A stretch of DNA of 64,000 nucleotides from Desertivirga arenae (GTDB lineage: Bacteria > Bacteroidota > Bacteroidia > Sphingobacteriales > Sphingobacteriaceae), in assembly GCF_017355785.1 (NCBI RefSeq), contig NZ_JAFEWE010000001.1:434001-498000 (forward strand). Direction: 5' to 3'. Within the stretch, counting starts at the first letter, position 1. Every line of letters begins with the position of its first letter. The notes below the pieces were generated by a model. That model was given only the letters and a program-made list of their open reading frames with translations. It did not search any database and had not been told where the DNA came from. Both the position numbers and the translations under genes were made by a program. Positions 8,308 to 17,393 of this stretch are shown one piece after another.

Positions 8308-9066
8308 ATGTACGGCCTATTATCTCAATTCGACAACTACTATTACTTTATTATAGGTTTACAAGCTGTTTGTGTGTTCCATGCTATGAAAAACGGGAAC
8401 CAGGGAAAATGGATCTACCTCATTGTTTTCCTTCCTGTAATTGGGTGCCTGATCTACCTTTTTACGGAAGTAATCAACAAACGGCATGTCTCTTCTATTC
8501 AATCGGACGTAGTGAACATTGTTAATCCGGGAGCAAGGATCAAGGAACTGGAAAGGAAGTTTAAGTTTTCAGAAACTTTAGCCAACCGTCAAGCTCTTGC
8601 TGATGCCTATTTAGAGAAGGGTTTGTATGAACAGGCTATAGACCTCTACGAACCCGCACTAACAGGGCTTTTTGAGAATAACGAACATATTATTAACCAG
8701 CTGATCCGAGCCTACTTTGCCAAGGAGCGATATGAAGACATCCTTAGAATAGCTCCAAGAATAGCCGGCTCCTTTAATTTTTCTAAAAACAGAAGCGCCC
8801 TTTTATATGCGCTTGCTCTGGAAAAATCAGGAAAAGCAGAGGAAGCAGACAAACAGTTTAAAGCGCTGAATCACCGCTTTTCGAATTACGAAGCCAGGTA
8901 CAATTACGGTCAGTTCTTAATCAGATCAGACAGAATTAAGGAAGCCGATTCTTTGTTTTCCACGATAGTGAACGAAGCTTCTCAAATGAGCAGAAAAGAT
9001 ATGCGCGACTCTAAGGTTTGGATTGACAAAGCTGCAAAAGAGCTTAATAATTTGCCAGTAGAATAA
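8308..9066 (+). CDS. Membrane-anchored tetratricopeptide-repeat protein
   Basis: 252 residues. The first ~60 have two hydrophobic segments with the pattern MYGLLSQFDNYYYFIIGLQ and GKWIYLIVFLPVIGCLIYLF, resembling the PLDc_N-type membrane hairpin. The rest is helical with TPR-like units (ALADAYLEKGLYEQAIDLYE, QLIRAYFAKERYEDIL, and a repeat around YGQFLIRSDRIKEADSLF). It probably forms a cytoplasmic scaffold at the inner membrane; no partner can be named. A strong bidirectional terminator follows. Confidence 0.8.
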   Translation: MYGLLSQFDNYYYFIIGLQAVCVFHAMKNGNQGKWIYLIVFLPVIGCLIYLFTEVINKRHVSSIQSDVVNIVNPGARIKELERKFKFSETLANRQALADAYLEKGLYEQAIDLYEPALTGLFENNEHIINQLIRAYFAKERYEDILRIAPRIAGSFNFSKNRSALLYALALEKSGKAEEADKQFKALNHRFSNYEARYNYGQFLIRSDRIKEADSLFSTIVNEASQMSRKDMRDSKVWIDKAAKELNNLPVE

Positions 9067-9068
9067 TC

Positions 9069-9110
9069 AAAAATAAGAAAGGCGATTGGGTGATCGCCTT
9101 CCTTATTTTT
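9069..9110. terminator. Bidirectional terminator between convergent genes
   Basis: AAAAATAAG-AAA-GGCGAT pairs with ATCGCC-TTC-CTTATTTTT. The A-run on one side and T-run on the other serve both the TPR gene and the opposing reductase gene, whose stop codon lies at the edge of the stem. Confidence 0.85.
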
Positions 9111-9813
9111 ATCTTCCGGTAGCACCATCTCTTACTACTTCATATCTTATCCATAAGAAATCATCATAGATGCGATCCACTGATTTAATTTTAAATTGGG
9201 TTGCCATTCTGCTTCCATAACCTTCTTCTGCTTCAAATACAGTAGGCGAGCCTATAGTTCCATCGGCAACAGGAGCAAGCACCAGACTAAATTCGTCGAT
9301 CAGGTTTGCCTTTAAGAAAGATCCATTAACATGTCCCCCACCGTCAATACGAAGCGTCTGAATATCAAACAACTTACGTAGCTTCCTTATTACCAGATCA
9401 AGGTCCAAGGTGTTCTTCCCCCCAAAAATATAGGATACTTTACTTGACCTTAGGTGCTCCAGATAACCATCACTTACGGTTTCGGTAAGAACTTCTATTA
9501 CGTGCTCTGTTGATACCATATTAGTTTCCCAGAAACATTTTCCGGAAGGGTCTATTACTACTGCATAGGTTGCTGATTTCTGAGCAACAAAATCTTCTTT
9601 AGGAACTGAAGCTCCATTCAGTAATTCAGGGGTATTTTTGCTGGAAAATTCCTGCATGGTCACCCTTCCCACTAACCAGGCGTCCGCAGCTATCTTTTCC
9701 GCTGTTTCCTCGAAATATTTATGATGGTCTTTAAAGCCCCAAATGTCCTGTTTGATGCGCCCATCAACAGAACCCAGCATATGACAAATTACATAAGGTT
9801 TTCCTGAATCCAT
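9109..9813 (-). CDS. RibD C-terminal / dihydrofolate-reductase-fold protein
   Basis: 234 residues related to the reductase half of RibD and to DHFR-fold proteins. The N-terminal strand and loop YVICHMLGSVDGRI is the family signature. Later features are DAWLVGRVTMQEFSS, a central SYIFGGKNTLDLDLVIRKL, and the C-terminal substrate loop LRIDGGGHVNGSFLKANL and DEFSLVLAPVADG. It probably uses NADPH to reduce a pterin- or pyrimidine-like substrate. No riboflavin genes are adjacent, so a role in riboflavin synthesis is not supported. Confidence 0.88.
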   Translation of the reverse strand: MDSGKPYVICHMLGSVDGRIKQDIWGFKDHHKYFEETAEKIAADAWLVGRVTMQEFSSKNTPELLNGASVPKEDFVAQKSATYAVVIDPSGKCFWETNMVSTEHVIEVLTETVSDGYLEHLRSSKVSYIFGGKNTLDLDLVIRKLRKLFDIQTLRIDGGGHVNGSFLKANLIDEFSLVLAPVADGTIGSPTVFEAEEGYGSRMATQFKIKSVDRIYDDFLWIRYEVVRDGATGR

Positions 9814-9862
9814 AAACTTAAATTTTGTGGCAATTCTACAAAAAGTATTCCCTTAAATCCCG

Positions 9863-10522
9863 TTATTCTGGCTTTCGATATTCTTCCAGTGCATTGCATA
9901 TTGCCGTACCAATCTCTTTGTAACAATAGCGATCGGTCAGAAAAGCCAAATCCTCCTTATTGGTAAGATACCCAAGTTCAAGTAATACGGCAGGAGTATA
10001 ATTAGGTCGCAAAACGGCAAGAGCCTTTTCCTTTACGTTGCCTCTCACATTCATTCCTTCTACCTCATTAAGACTGTTCCAAAGACAACTTGCCAATCTT
10101 TTGCTTTTTGATAGCAGGATCGATTCAGGCATGTTCATCCCTGTAAATATCTCCATACCTTTTATCATAGCTCTTACGCTGGGCCCAATCCTTTCGGGAA
10201 CGGTATTAGCATGCAAAGAAATAAATACATCGCCCTTTATTTTAGCCCTTTCTGTAAGGGGGATAAAAACATCTGTTTCCCGGGTCATTACTACCTCGTA
10301 TCCCCGGGCCAGTAATTGAGCTTTTATTTCAAGAGCAATGTTCAATACAACATTCTTCTCATAAAAACTCTCTGCCTTGGTCGCGCTATCCCTGCCTCCA
10401 TGCCCGGGATCGAGCACTACTTTAAGTCCGGGCCCATTCAGTCCGATAAAGCAATCAGACGGGAAAGCCGGAAGCTGAACGGCAAGCAGCAGATAAAGGA
10501 ACAGGATAAATGGTCTATTCAT
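9863..10522 (-). CDS. N-acetylmuramoyl-L-alanine amidase (Amidase_3)
   Basis: 219 residues with a signal peptide (MNRPFILFLYLLLAVQLPAF). It is a zinc amidase that cleaves the bond between MurNAc and L-Ala in peptidoglycan. Zinc and catalytic residues are visible: DPGHGGRDSA (His), YEKNVVLNIA (Glu), FISLHANTV (His) and LLELGYLTN (catalytic Glu). It is close to the minimal catalytic-domain size and has no SPOR or LysM domain. A second wall hydrolase (NlpC/P60) lies 1.3 kb further on the same strand. Confidence 0.93.
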   Translation of the reverse strand: MNRPFILFLYLLLAVQLPAFPSDCFIGLNGPGLKVVLDPGHGGRDSATKAESFYEKNVVLNIALEIKAQLLARGYEVVMTRETDVFIPLTERAKIKGDVFISLHANTVPERIGPSVRAMIKGMEIFTGMNMPESILLSKSKRLASCLWNSLNEVEGMNVRGNVKEKALAVLRPNYTPAVLLELGYLTNKEDLAFLTDRYCYKEIGTAICNALEEYRKPE

Positions 10523-10553
10523 AGGCTTATATCATGTATAAAGCAAAAAGAGT

Positions 10554-11198
10554 CTAATCCGCTTCCTGACTGCAGTAGTAAGGATCTGATTTCCCCCCGG
10601 TTTCCAGATCCTTGTCAAAACAGAAGCTGAATGAGGGGGCTGTAATCGACTTAATAAGACAAAAAAGCTCTTTAGAATTACCACCTGCACCTAAATTCAT
10701 CCTCCGTGTTTCCTGTGCTCTTATATCCGATAAAATAATACTCTTCATATTAGAAGCCTCCCCATTCCAATTGACCACGTACAGGTTCACTTCTACCCTT
10801 TCCAGTCCTTTCGAGCTATTATTTTTAAGAATTAGATAATGATCATTAGTTTTATTTGGCTTAACCTCAATCTCTGCTTTTATATATTGAGCCCAGTTCT
10901 CCCTTAGAGGCTGGAAAAGATCGTGCTTTTTTGCGTTGGCTTCATCCAACTTCCCCTTATTAAGCCTGCCTGATTCCCATTTTAATCGCTCTTGGTTATT
11001 CACTTTTTCGTAATAGTGCTTTGCTACCCCTACAGTCAACGCTAGCGCTAATGCAGCTAACACGAGTGTTATAACTAAATTGACGGGCTTCTTTTTCAGG
11101 AATACATCATCCCGATCCATAAAGGGTATCTGATTAACTTCCGTTTTACCGCTTGTTTTATCGCCTTCAGTATCAATGCCCCTATCATTAATATTCAT
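10554..11198 (-). CDS. Uncharacterised single-pass membrane protein
   Basis: 214 residues, not recognised. Residues 1-38 are polar; a membrane helix at about 39-60 (VNLVITLVLAALALALTVGV) is followed by a charged, probably periplasmic domain containing EIEVKPNKTNDHYLILKNNS and VEVNLYVVNWNGEA, which looks like a beta-sandwich. The C-terminus has three cysteines. The layout resembles Bacteroidota membrane proteins with a FxLYD-like extracellular domain, but I cannot assign a family. It lies 31 bases upstream of the amidase gene and is likely co-transcribed with it. Confidence 0.72.
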   Translation of the reverse strand: MNINDRGIDTEGDKTSGKTEVNQIPFMDRDDVFLKKKPVNLVITLVLAALALALTVGVAKHYYEKVNNQERLKWESGRLNKGKLDEANAKKHDLFQPLRENWAQYIKAEIEVKPNKTNDHYLILKNNSSKGLERVEVNLYVVNWNGEASNMKSIILSDIRAQETRRMNLGAGGNSKELFCLIKSITAPSFSFCFDKDLETGGKSDPYYCSQEAD

Positions 11199-11230
11199 TG
11201 TTATACAATTGGTGTCTAAAATACTACCAT

Positions 11231-11264
11231 TTAAAAAGCCGCTTAAAGTTTATCTAAGCGGCTT
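11231..11264 (-). terminator. Minus-strand terminator
   Basis: AAGCCGCTTA (11236-11245) pairs with TAAGCGGCTT (11255-11264). Read on the minus strand the stem is followed by TTTTTAA. It terminates transcription from the small gene at 11328-11606. Confidence 0.75.
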
Positions 11265-11327
11265 GAGGTTGTAACCCAAATATATAATATATCCTTATAA
11301 GGGAATAAGGAAGTCGGAATTTATTTA

Positions 11328-11606
11328 TTAAGTAGCCTGAATTATAACATCGATCATACCACCTCCATATTCTTCGGGATGAGGGATATTAGCAGCATTC
11401 TCAGTCAGCACTGATCCTGAACTCTTTGCTTTTCCCTTTTTATCGGATGTACCTATCAGGCGGTCAACAAGATTATAATTGCTCTTGGATACCAGCATTG
11501 AAGTAAGAATTGCTCCAGCTGCAATTCCCGCAAAGATCGCAATGATCATTTTTGTATTTTCGTTTTCTGTCTTAAATGGATTGTTTGGAAGGTCGTAGTT
11601 TCTCAT
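11328..11606 (-). CDS. Small membrane protein (YtxH-like organisation)
   Basis: 92 residues. A membrane segment at about 20-40 (MIIAIFAGIAAGAILTSMLV) is followed by a basic, low-complexity linker (SDKKGKAKSSGS) and an acidic tail ending in GGGMIDVIIQAT. The glycine/alanine-rich helix followed by a polar segment resembles YtxH-type stress-related proteins, though the length and tail are not diagnostic. Function unknown. Confidence 0.65.
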   Translation of the reverse strand: MRNYDLPNNPFKTENENTKMIIAIFAGIAAGAILTSMLVSKSNYNLVDRLIGTSDKKGKAKSSGSVLTENAANIPHPEEYGGGMIDVIIQAT

Positions 11607-11676
11607 TTTAAAATCTTTTTTTCCGCGATATTATCAATACCGCCAAGACATTAACATAAGAGATGGACAAATTGAT

Positions 11677-11799
11677 TTACGAAAAGATGAGGATACCTAG
11701 CAAAATACCTACTATCATTACTACATACAGCATTATCTCTGTGGAAGCAAAGCGCTTATATTTGGTCCAAAAGGAATAATTATCGTTCTCTTTATTCAT
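11677..11799 (-). CDS. 40-residue single-pass membrane peptide
   Basis: A short ORF with a good ATG. It has a polar N-terminus (MNKENDNYSFWTKYKRF) and one C-terminal hydrophobic helix (MLYVVMIVGILLGILIF) ending at the stop codon. The typical small-membrane-protein layout and its place between two same-strand genes (25 bases from the NlpC/P60 gene, 70 from the YtxH-like gene) make it a credible gene. Function unknown. Confidence 0.5.
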   Translation of the reverse strand: MNKENDNYSFWTKYKRFASTEIMLYVVMIVGILLGILIFS

Positions 11800-11824
11800 T
11801 AAGCTTATCGGTTCAAATAAACGG

Positions 11825-12439
11825 CTATCTTGACGCCAGGCTGCTTAACCCGGTGTTTATCAGGGAATCAACCGGTAAAACTGAATAATAGTTATTTTTA
11901 GCACTTCCACATCTCGAAAAGTACTTATAATACCATCCGTCCTTTAAATTACTTATGATCACACCCTTTGAAGAAGATGCGTGTACGAAACGATTGTTTT
12001 TAAGATAAACACCCACGTGGCTAAACTTTTGCCCGCTGAAATCGAAGAAAACTAGATCACCCTCTTCTAGCTCCTCCTCGTACTTTCGTTTCACATTATC
12101 TGCCATACTTTTGGCAATACGGGGAACTGACTTATCAAAGATCTCCTTCTCCAGAAGCACAACAAAACCAGAACAATCCACACCTTTCTTATCCATACCT
12201 CCGTTCCTGTAAGGAACACCCATCCAATCATCAATAAAACGGTAAAGCTTCTCGTTCTTAATTTCCCGCTGAGAGACATCCAATAACGCGGCATATCGTT
12301 CCTTGAGCGATCCCTTAAACTGCTTGCCACGGTCTTTAGAAGAGTCAGTAAGCATCTTTTTCGACTTACAAGAAGCAAGGGCCATCAATAACACTAATAG
12401 AACCGCGCCTCCCCTTAAAAAACTCCAATTACACTTCAT
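11825..12439 (-). CDS. NlpC/P60 (C40) peptidoglycan endopeptidase lipoprotein
   Basis: 204 residues. The N-terminus is a lipoprotein signal (LLVLLMALASCKSKK, lipobox Cys). The NlpC/P60 domain at about 65-185 has the catalytic Cys in KGVDCSGFV, the His in FSHVGVYL and the third polar residue in RFVHASS. Such enzymes cut the D-Glu to diamino-acid bond in stem peptides. It is probably anchored at a membrane facing the periplasm. It is close to an amidase on the same strand, consistent with a wall-turnover group, although intervening genes and a terminator separate them. Confidence 0.93.
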   Translation of the reverse strand: MKCNWSFLRGGAVLLVLLMALASCKSKKMLTDSSKDRGKQFKGSLKERYAALLDVSQREIKNEKLYRFIDDWMGVPYRNGGMDKKGVDCSGFVVLLEKEIFDKSVPRIAKSMADNVKRKYEEELEEGDLVFFDFSGQKFSHVGVYLKNNRFVHASSSKGVIISNLKDGWYYKYFSRCGSAKNNYYSVLPVDSLINTGLSSLASR

Positions 12440-12512
12440 TTTACCAAAATCCTAAAAAGCTCTGTTCTAAAGTACCAGATTTTTTTAACATACGGTTAAT
12501 AAGTAGAAAAGG

Positions 12513-15122
12513 TTATGCTTTTAAAAGGCGTTGAATTTCATCTAATTTCATAAGCGCTTCTACAGGCGTGAGTGTATTCACATCGAGGTTGTTGAGCAGA
12601 TCTCTTATCTTCACTAACACAGGGTCGTCAATAGAAAACATTTGGAGCTGATAAGCTTGTTGCTGCACCTTCTTTATGCTGTTCTTTATGTTTTCGCCCC
12701 CTGTCCTTTCCTGCTCCAACCTTTTCAGGATTTCATTTGCCCGTGCGATAAGTTTTGGAGGCATACCTGCCATTTTAGCCACATGAATACCAAAACTGTG
12801 TTCACTTCCTCCCGGCACCAGCTTTCTTAGAAAGATCACTTTATTTCCTACTTCTCTTACCGAGACGTTAAAGTTCTTGATTCTGTTAAAAGATGTAGTT
12901 AGTTCATTTAGCTCGTGATAATGAGTTGCAAACAAGGTTTTGGCTTTTGCAGAAGGATGATTATGCAGGTATTCGGCAATAGCCCAGGCAATAGAGATAC
13001 CGTCATAAGTGGAGGTCCCCCGGCCGATCTCGTCCAAAAGGATCAAACTCTTATCCGACAAGTTGTTCAATATACTGGCCGTTTCGTTCATCTCCACCAT
13101 GAAAGTTGATTCTCCTGATGATAAATTATCAGAAGCGCCCACTCGTGTGAAGATCTTGTCCACTAACCCGATCCTGGCTTCCTTAGCCGGAACAAAACAT
13201 CCGATCTGTGCCATCAGGACTATAAGTCCGGTTTGACGAAGAAGTGCCGATTTACCGGCCATATTCGGACCTGTAATGATAATGATCTGCTGGGTTTCAT
13301 TATCGAGATAAGTGTCGTTGGTAATATAGTCTTCTCCCGGGGGTAAATTCTTCTCGATCACCGGGTGTCGCCCTCCCTTTACATCAAGAATAGAGTCTGT
13401 AGTTATCTCCGGTTTAACATAATAATTTCTGATAGCTATCGTAGCAAAACAGGATAGCACATCAAGTTGAGCTACCAGTTGCGCATTAAGCTGAATAGGT
13501 TTGATATATTCAGATAGCGCAAAGACCAGCTCGTTGTATAAGCGGGTTTCAAGAGCAAGGATCTTTTCCTCGGCTCCCAGGATCTGCTCTTCGTACTCTT
13601 TCAGTTCAGGTGTTATGTATCTTTCGGCATTCACCAGAGTCTGTTTCCTTATCCATTCTGAAGGCACCTTGTCTTTGTGAGCATTGGTTACTTCCAGATA
13701 ATAGCCAAATACATTATTGAAGGCAATCTTTAAGGATGGAATTCCGGTAAGCTCGGCCTCACGTTTCTGGATCTCGATGAGATACCCTTTTCCTCCAAAG
13801 GCTATTTTTCTTAATCTGTCCAGTTCTTCATTTATTCCCTGACATATTACCCCTCCTTTTAAAAGCATGGCCGGAGGATCTGAGTTAAGCTCCTTTTCAA
13901 TCCTCTCCCTCATCAACAAACAGGGATTAAGCTGCTCTGCAATAGTTTTTAGTGCCACATTATCCGACTGCTCACAACGCTTCTTTATGGATTCGATAGC
14001 ATGCAATGCCCTCTTCAACTGACAAACTTCCCGGGGATTTGCTTTTAACAGGCCGATCTTCGAAATCAATCGTTCCAGGTCTCCGATCTGTCTTAATTCA
14101 TCATTGATCTGCTCGCGCACTTCTTCATTATTCACCAGGTATTCCACCACATTCAAGCGATCCTCAATCGGCTTCTTCTCTTTAAGTGGCATTACAATCC
14201 AGCGACGCAGCATCCGTGCGCCCATCGGAGAACAGGTTTGATCGAGTACATCTACTAAAGTGATGGCATTTTCATTAGAAGAACCGATAAGCTCAAGGTT
14301 ACGTATTGTGAACCTGTCCAACCACATGAAACGATCTTCTTCAATTCTTGCAATAGAAGAAATATGCTGAAGATTACGATGCTCCGTTTCATTCAGGTAA
14401 TGAAGTGCAACTCCTGCGGCTGTAATAGCCACCTGCAGCCGCTCTATACCAAAACCTTTTAATGATTGGACTTCGAAATGCTTTAGAAGGCATTCATTTG
14501 CATAATCCCCTGTATAGGGCCATTCATCAAGACAGTAAGTATAAAAACGGTCACCAAAGGTCTCAGTAAAATCCCGACTCCTGCTTTTCTGGAAGATCAC
14601 CTCACTTGGCTTAAAGCTTTGCAGCAACTTTTCGATGTAATCTTCTCCACCTTGTGCCACCAGGAATTCTCCGGTAGAGATATCTATAAAAGCGACCCCC
14701 AGAGTATTCTTATCAAAAAAGACGGAGGCCAGGTAGTTATTAGACTTTTGCTGAACAATATTATCACCATAAGCAACCCCTGGAGTAACTAATTCAGTAA
14801 CGCCTCTTTTTACAATGGTCTTAACGGTTTTAGGGTCTTCAAGTTGATCGCAGATCGCTACACGTTGCCCTGCCCGTACCAGCTTTGGAAGATAAGTTTC
14901 CAGCGAGTGATGTGGAAAACCGGCCAATTCAATATGTGAAGCAGAGCCATTAGCCCTTTTAGTTAAAACAATCCCTAAAATAGATGAAGCCTTTACAGCA
15001 TCTTCACCAAATGTCTCGTAAAAATCTCCCACACGGAACAACAGTAAAGCACCAGGATATTTAGCCTTTATCGTGTTGTACTGTTGCATTAAAGGGGTTT
15101 CTTTGGTAGCGGTCTTTGCCAA
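12513..15122 (-). CDS. mutS: DNA mismatch repair protein MutS
   Basis: About 869 residues from a TTG start at 15122, the usual MutS length. The open frame runs 48 codons further upstream, but that part has no MutS similarity and lies in the promoter region of the divergent regulator gene. Motifs: mismatch-reading Phe-x-Glu in [12 protein letters not shown] (about 34-36); Walker [16 protein letters not shown] (about 617); signature [16 protein letters not shown]; Walker [16 protein letters not shown]; and the H-loop LFATHYHEL. It recognises mismatched DNA and recruits MutL using ATP. The C-terminal helix-turn-helix dimer segment is present. No mutL is in the window. Confidence 0.97.
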   Translation of the reverse strand: MAKTATKETPLMQQYNTIKAKYPGALLLFRVGDFYETFGEDAVKASSILGIVLTKRANGSASHIELAGFPHHSLETYLPKLVRAGQRVAICDQLEDPKTVKTIVKRGVTELVTPGVAYGDNIVQQKSNNYLASVFFDKNTLGVAFIDISTGEFLVAQGGEDYIEKLLQSFKPSEVIFQKSRSRDFTETFGDRFYTYCLDEWPYTGDYANECLLKHFEVQSLKGFGIERLQVAITAAGVALHYLNETEHRNLQHISSIARIEEDRFMWLDRFTIRNLELIGSSNENAITLVDVLDQTCSPMGARMLRRWIVMPLKEKKPIEDRLNVVEYLVNNEEVREQINDELRQIGDLERLISKIGLLKANPREVCQLKRALHAIESIKKRCEQSDNVALKTIAEQLNPCLLMRERIEKELNSDPPAMLLKGGVICQGINEELDRLRKIAFGGKGYLIEIQKREAELTGIPSLKIAFNNVFGYYLEVTNAHKDKVPSEWIRKQTLVNAERYITPELKEYEEQILGAEEKILALETRLYNELVFALSEYIKPIQLNAQLVAQLDVLSCFATIAIRNYYVKPEITTDSILDVKGGRHPVIEKNLPPGEDYITNDTYLDNETQQIIIITGPNMAGKSALLRQTGLIVLMAQIGCFVPAKEARIGLVDKIFTRVGASDNLSSGESTFMVEMNETASILNNLSDKSLILLDEIGRGTSTYDGISIAWAIAEYLHNHPSAKAKTLFATHYHELNELTTSFNRIKNFNVSVREVGNKVIFLRKLVPGGSEHSFGIHVAKMAGMPPKLIARANEILKRLEQERTGGENIKNSIKKVQQQAYQLQMFSIDDPVLVKIRDLLNNLDVNTLTPVEALMKLDEIQRLLKA

Positions 15123-15251
15123 GCCTTTTTCTCCTTTTAAACCTGCTAATTTATGCCTTTGTAAGTTCTTTGTCTGTCTATGTGGAAAACTGAGTGTTTG
15201 TGGAGAAGGAAAAGAAATAAATGTGAAACAATACGTTCGTTGTGAAGTGTA

Positions 15252-15273
15252 TATATTTGTATACATTTACAAA
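15252..15273 (+). promoter_or_regulatory. Possible -7 element overlapping an 18-base dyad
   Basis: TATATTTG (15252-15259) matches the Bacteroidota -7 consensus for the regulator gene at 15313. It overlaps the dyad TTTGTA-TACATT-TACAAA (15256-15273), which looks like an operator half-site pair. No -33 element at normal spacing is evident. Confidence 0.35.
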
Positions 15274-15312
15274 AACAATCTTTCAGACTCTGCGTTTCAA
15301 GAACACAGCATT

Positions 15313-16749
15313 ATGGCAAAAATTCTAATCATCGACGACGAACGTGCAATACGTAATACCCTAAGGGAAATTTTAGAGTATGAAGACTATCAGGTAGTAG
15401 ATGTTGATAATGGTATCGACGGCCTGGAAGTTATCAAAAAGAATGATTTAGACCTTGTTCTTTGCGACATCAAGATGAGCCGGATGGACGGAATGGAGGT
15501 GTTAGCTGAGGGATTAGGTATTAAACCTGACCTTCCCTTTATTATGATCTCTGGTCATGGTACTATTGAAACTGCTGTCGAAGCAAGTAAGAAAGGGGCG
15601 TACGATTTCATTTCTAAACCACCCGATCTTAACCGTTTACTGATCACAGTTCGAAATGCCCTTGAAAGAGGTAACCTGGTAACAGAGACTAAGGTCCTGA
15701 AAAGAAAGGTTAGCAAAGTTCGAGACATCCTGGGAAATTCTCCCGGAATTCAAAAAATCAAGGATACTATTGATCGTGTAGCACCTACAGATGCAAGGGT
15801 TTTGGTAACCGGGGCAAATGGTAGTGGTAAGGAGCTTGTTGCAAGATGGTTACATGAAAAGTCACACAGAGTTAATGCTCCTATTATTGAGGTAAACTGT
15901 GCTGCTATACCTTCAGAGCTGATCGAAAGTGAGCTATTCGGACACGAAAAGGGTTCATTTACCTCTGCTGTAAAGCAGCGTATCGGAAAATTTGAACAGG
16001 CAAATGGCGGTACTCTTTTTCTAGATGAGATCGGGGACATGAGTCATTCTGCACAGGCAAAGGTACTAAGGGCACTGCAGGAAAGCAAAATCACCCGTGT
16101 TGGAGGCGAGAAGGAAATAGAAGTTGATGTTAGGGTAATAGCTGCAACGAATAAGGATCTTTTAAAAGAGATAGATGCTGGCAATTTCCGGATGGACTTA
16201 TATCACCGCCTAAGTGTTATCCTAATCCATGTACCACCTTTAACTGACCGTAAAGAAGACATTCCTATCATTGCTCAAAGTTTCTGCGAGGAAATTTGCA
16301 GTGAATATGGCATGCCCGTTAAAAAGTTCAGTGACGGAGCCATACTTGCTTTACAATCTCTACCCTGGACCGGTAATATTCGTGAGCTTCGGAATATGGT
16401 TGAACGTCTGATCATTCTTAGTGATAAAGTTATCACAGAAAATGACGTACTTACTTTTGCAAATCCGGCAGGTCCTACAACGGTAATCGCTACACCACAA
16501 AATCTTGCGACAACTATCAGCGCTACAGTGCCCGTAACTGCCGCAGCAAACGGTCATTCTTTCTCTTCCAACTTCGACCAGTTTGGCAGCTTCCAGGAAT
16601 ATAAAGATTATGCGGAAAAGGAGTATATCAAATACAAGTTAGAGAAGAACAACTGGAATGTATCAAAGACTGCCGATGACATCGATATTCAACGCAGTCA
16701 CTTGTATAGCAAAATTGAAAAATACGGATTGAAACGTTCGGAACAATAG
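15313..16749 (+). CDS. Sigma-54-dependent NtrC-family response regulator
   Basis: 478 residues from ATG 15313. The receiver domain (1-120) has acidic pair Asp8-Asp9 in ILIIDDERA, phospho-acceptor Asp52 in LVLCDIKMSRMDG and conserved Lys in FISKPPDL. The AAA+ domain at about 145-380 has Walker A TGANGSGKELVARW, the sigma-54 contact loop as GSFTSA (usual form GAFTGA), Walker B GGTLFLDEIGDMS, and sensor AATNKDL. The C-terminal Fis-type helix-turn-helix is at about 435-475 (NWNVSKTADDIDIQRSHLY). It should activate sigma-54 promoters after phosphorylation, but no cognate kinase is next to it. It diverges from mutS. Confidence 0.95.
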   Translation: MAKILIIDDERAIRNTLREILEYEDYQVVDVDNGIDGLEVIKKNDLDLVLCDIKMSRMDGMEVLAEGLGIKPDLPFIMISGHGTIETAVEASKKGAYDFISKPPDLNRLLITVRNALERGNLVTETKVLKRKVSKVRDILGNSPGIQKIKDTIDRVAPTDARVLVTGANGSGKELVARWLHEKSHRVNAPIIEVNCAAIPSELIESELFGHEKGSFTSAVKQRIGKFEQANGGTLFLDEIGDMSHSAQAKVLRALQESKITRVGGEKEIEVDVRVIAATNKDLLKEIDAGNFRMDLYHRLSVILIHVPPLTDRKEDIPIIAQSFCEEICSEYGMPVKKFSDGAILALQSLPWTGNIRELRNMVERLIILSDKVITENDVLTFANPAGPTTVIATPQNLATTISATVPVTAAANGHSFSSNFDQFGSFQEYKDYAEKEYIKYKLEKNNWNVSKTADDIDIQRSHLYSKIEKYGLKRSEQ

Positions 16750-16789
16750 TACAAAGAAGGCTCCATTTAAGGAGCCTTCTTTGTACTAT
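16746..16789. terminator. Perfect 19-base-pair bidirectional terminator
   Basis: The arms 16746-16764 and 16771-16789 are exact inverted complements with a 6-base loop (ATTTAA). The stop codon of the regulator gene (16747-16749) lies inside the left arm, and the opposing DUF1569 gene ends 8 bases past the right arm. Confidence 0.85.
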
Positions 16790-16796
16790 GTCTATT

Positions 16797-17246
16797 CTAT
16801 ACACCGAACTGCCGAAGGTGGTGATCAAGATGCTTCCACTGCAAAACATCCCATTCCTGCTCCGTCATTCTTCCGAAAAAAGGATGAGGATCTTCTGTCA
16901 AACCTTCCGGACCGCCCTTTGTAAACTTTTCTATCAATGCTGCCAGCTGTAATTTCTCCTTCACAAAATCCCTTTGATCGGTAACAACGAATTCCTTTGC
17001 CGTTGGTAAACTTTTCCTAAAGGGTTCGGGTTTAACCAATTGCTTCCTGGCAAAACCTCCAAACAATATCCCTACAAGCACTCGTTTAACAGATTGCTCT
17101 CCCAACGCTATACGTAAAGGCCACTGACAGTGAGCCAGCATTTGTGCTACATTCATTTTTCCCCAAAGTGGTTTCGAATCTGCTGTTAGCTTATTTAAAC
17201 GAGAGATGATATGTTGGCTTTCTGAAGGGCTAAATAAACTTTTCAT
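16797..17246 (-). CDS. DUF1569 (DinB-like fold) protein
   Basis: 149 residues from the ATG at 17246 (MKSLFSPSESQHIISRL); the longer frame upstream adds unlike sequence. Family signatures are WGKMNVAQMLAHCQWPL near residue 30 with the first metal-type His, HPFFGRMTEQEWDVLQWKH and a final DHHLRQFGV, giving the spaced histidines of the DinB/YfiT four-helix bundle. Probably a metal-binding cytoplasmic protein; reaction unknown. Confidence 0.85.
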   Translation of the reverse strand: MKSLFSPSESQHIISRLNKLTADSKPLWGKMNVAQMLAHCQWPLRIALGEQSVKRVLVGILFGGFARKQLVKPEPFRKSLPTAKEFVVTDQRDFVKEKLQLAALIEKFTKGGPEGLTEDPHPFFGRMTEQEWDVLQWKHLDHHLRQFGV

Positions 17247-17377
17247 ATATCTGATTTTCAGGGTGAGAGTGCCCCTGGGCTTATAATTGTGTAAGTTAAA
17301 AAGTCTATCGTTAAAAGCCAATGATTTTAACATTCCTTAAAACTTTTTTGACATTAAAGAGATTAGAAAAGCTTTTC

Positions 17378-17385
17378 TAGCTTTG
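17378..17385 (+). promoter_or_regulatory. Possible -7 element of the Gre-like gene
   Basis: TAGCTTTG matches TAnnTTTG exactly and lies 8 bases before the ATG at 17394, which would give a very short leader. The nearest upstream TTTG (17347-17350) is 27 bases away, longer than ideal. Confidence 0.35.
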
Positions 17386-17393
17386 CTTTTATT

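Noticed and set aside
11265-11300. TTGTAAC at 11273 as another ECF promoter
   Set aside because: No CGTA at 16-17 bases downstream, and no plus-strand gene follows.
15123-15266. Longer MutS N-terminus
   Set aside because: The sequence is unlike MutS and covers the promoter region of the divergent regulator.
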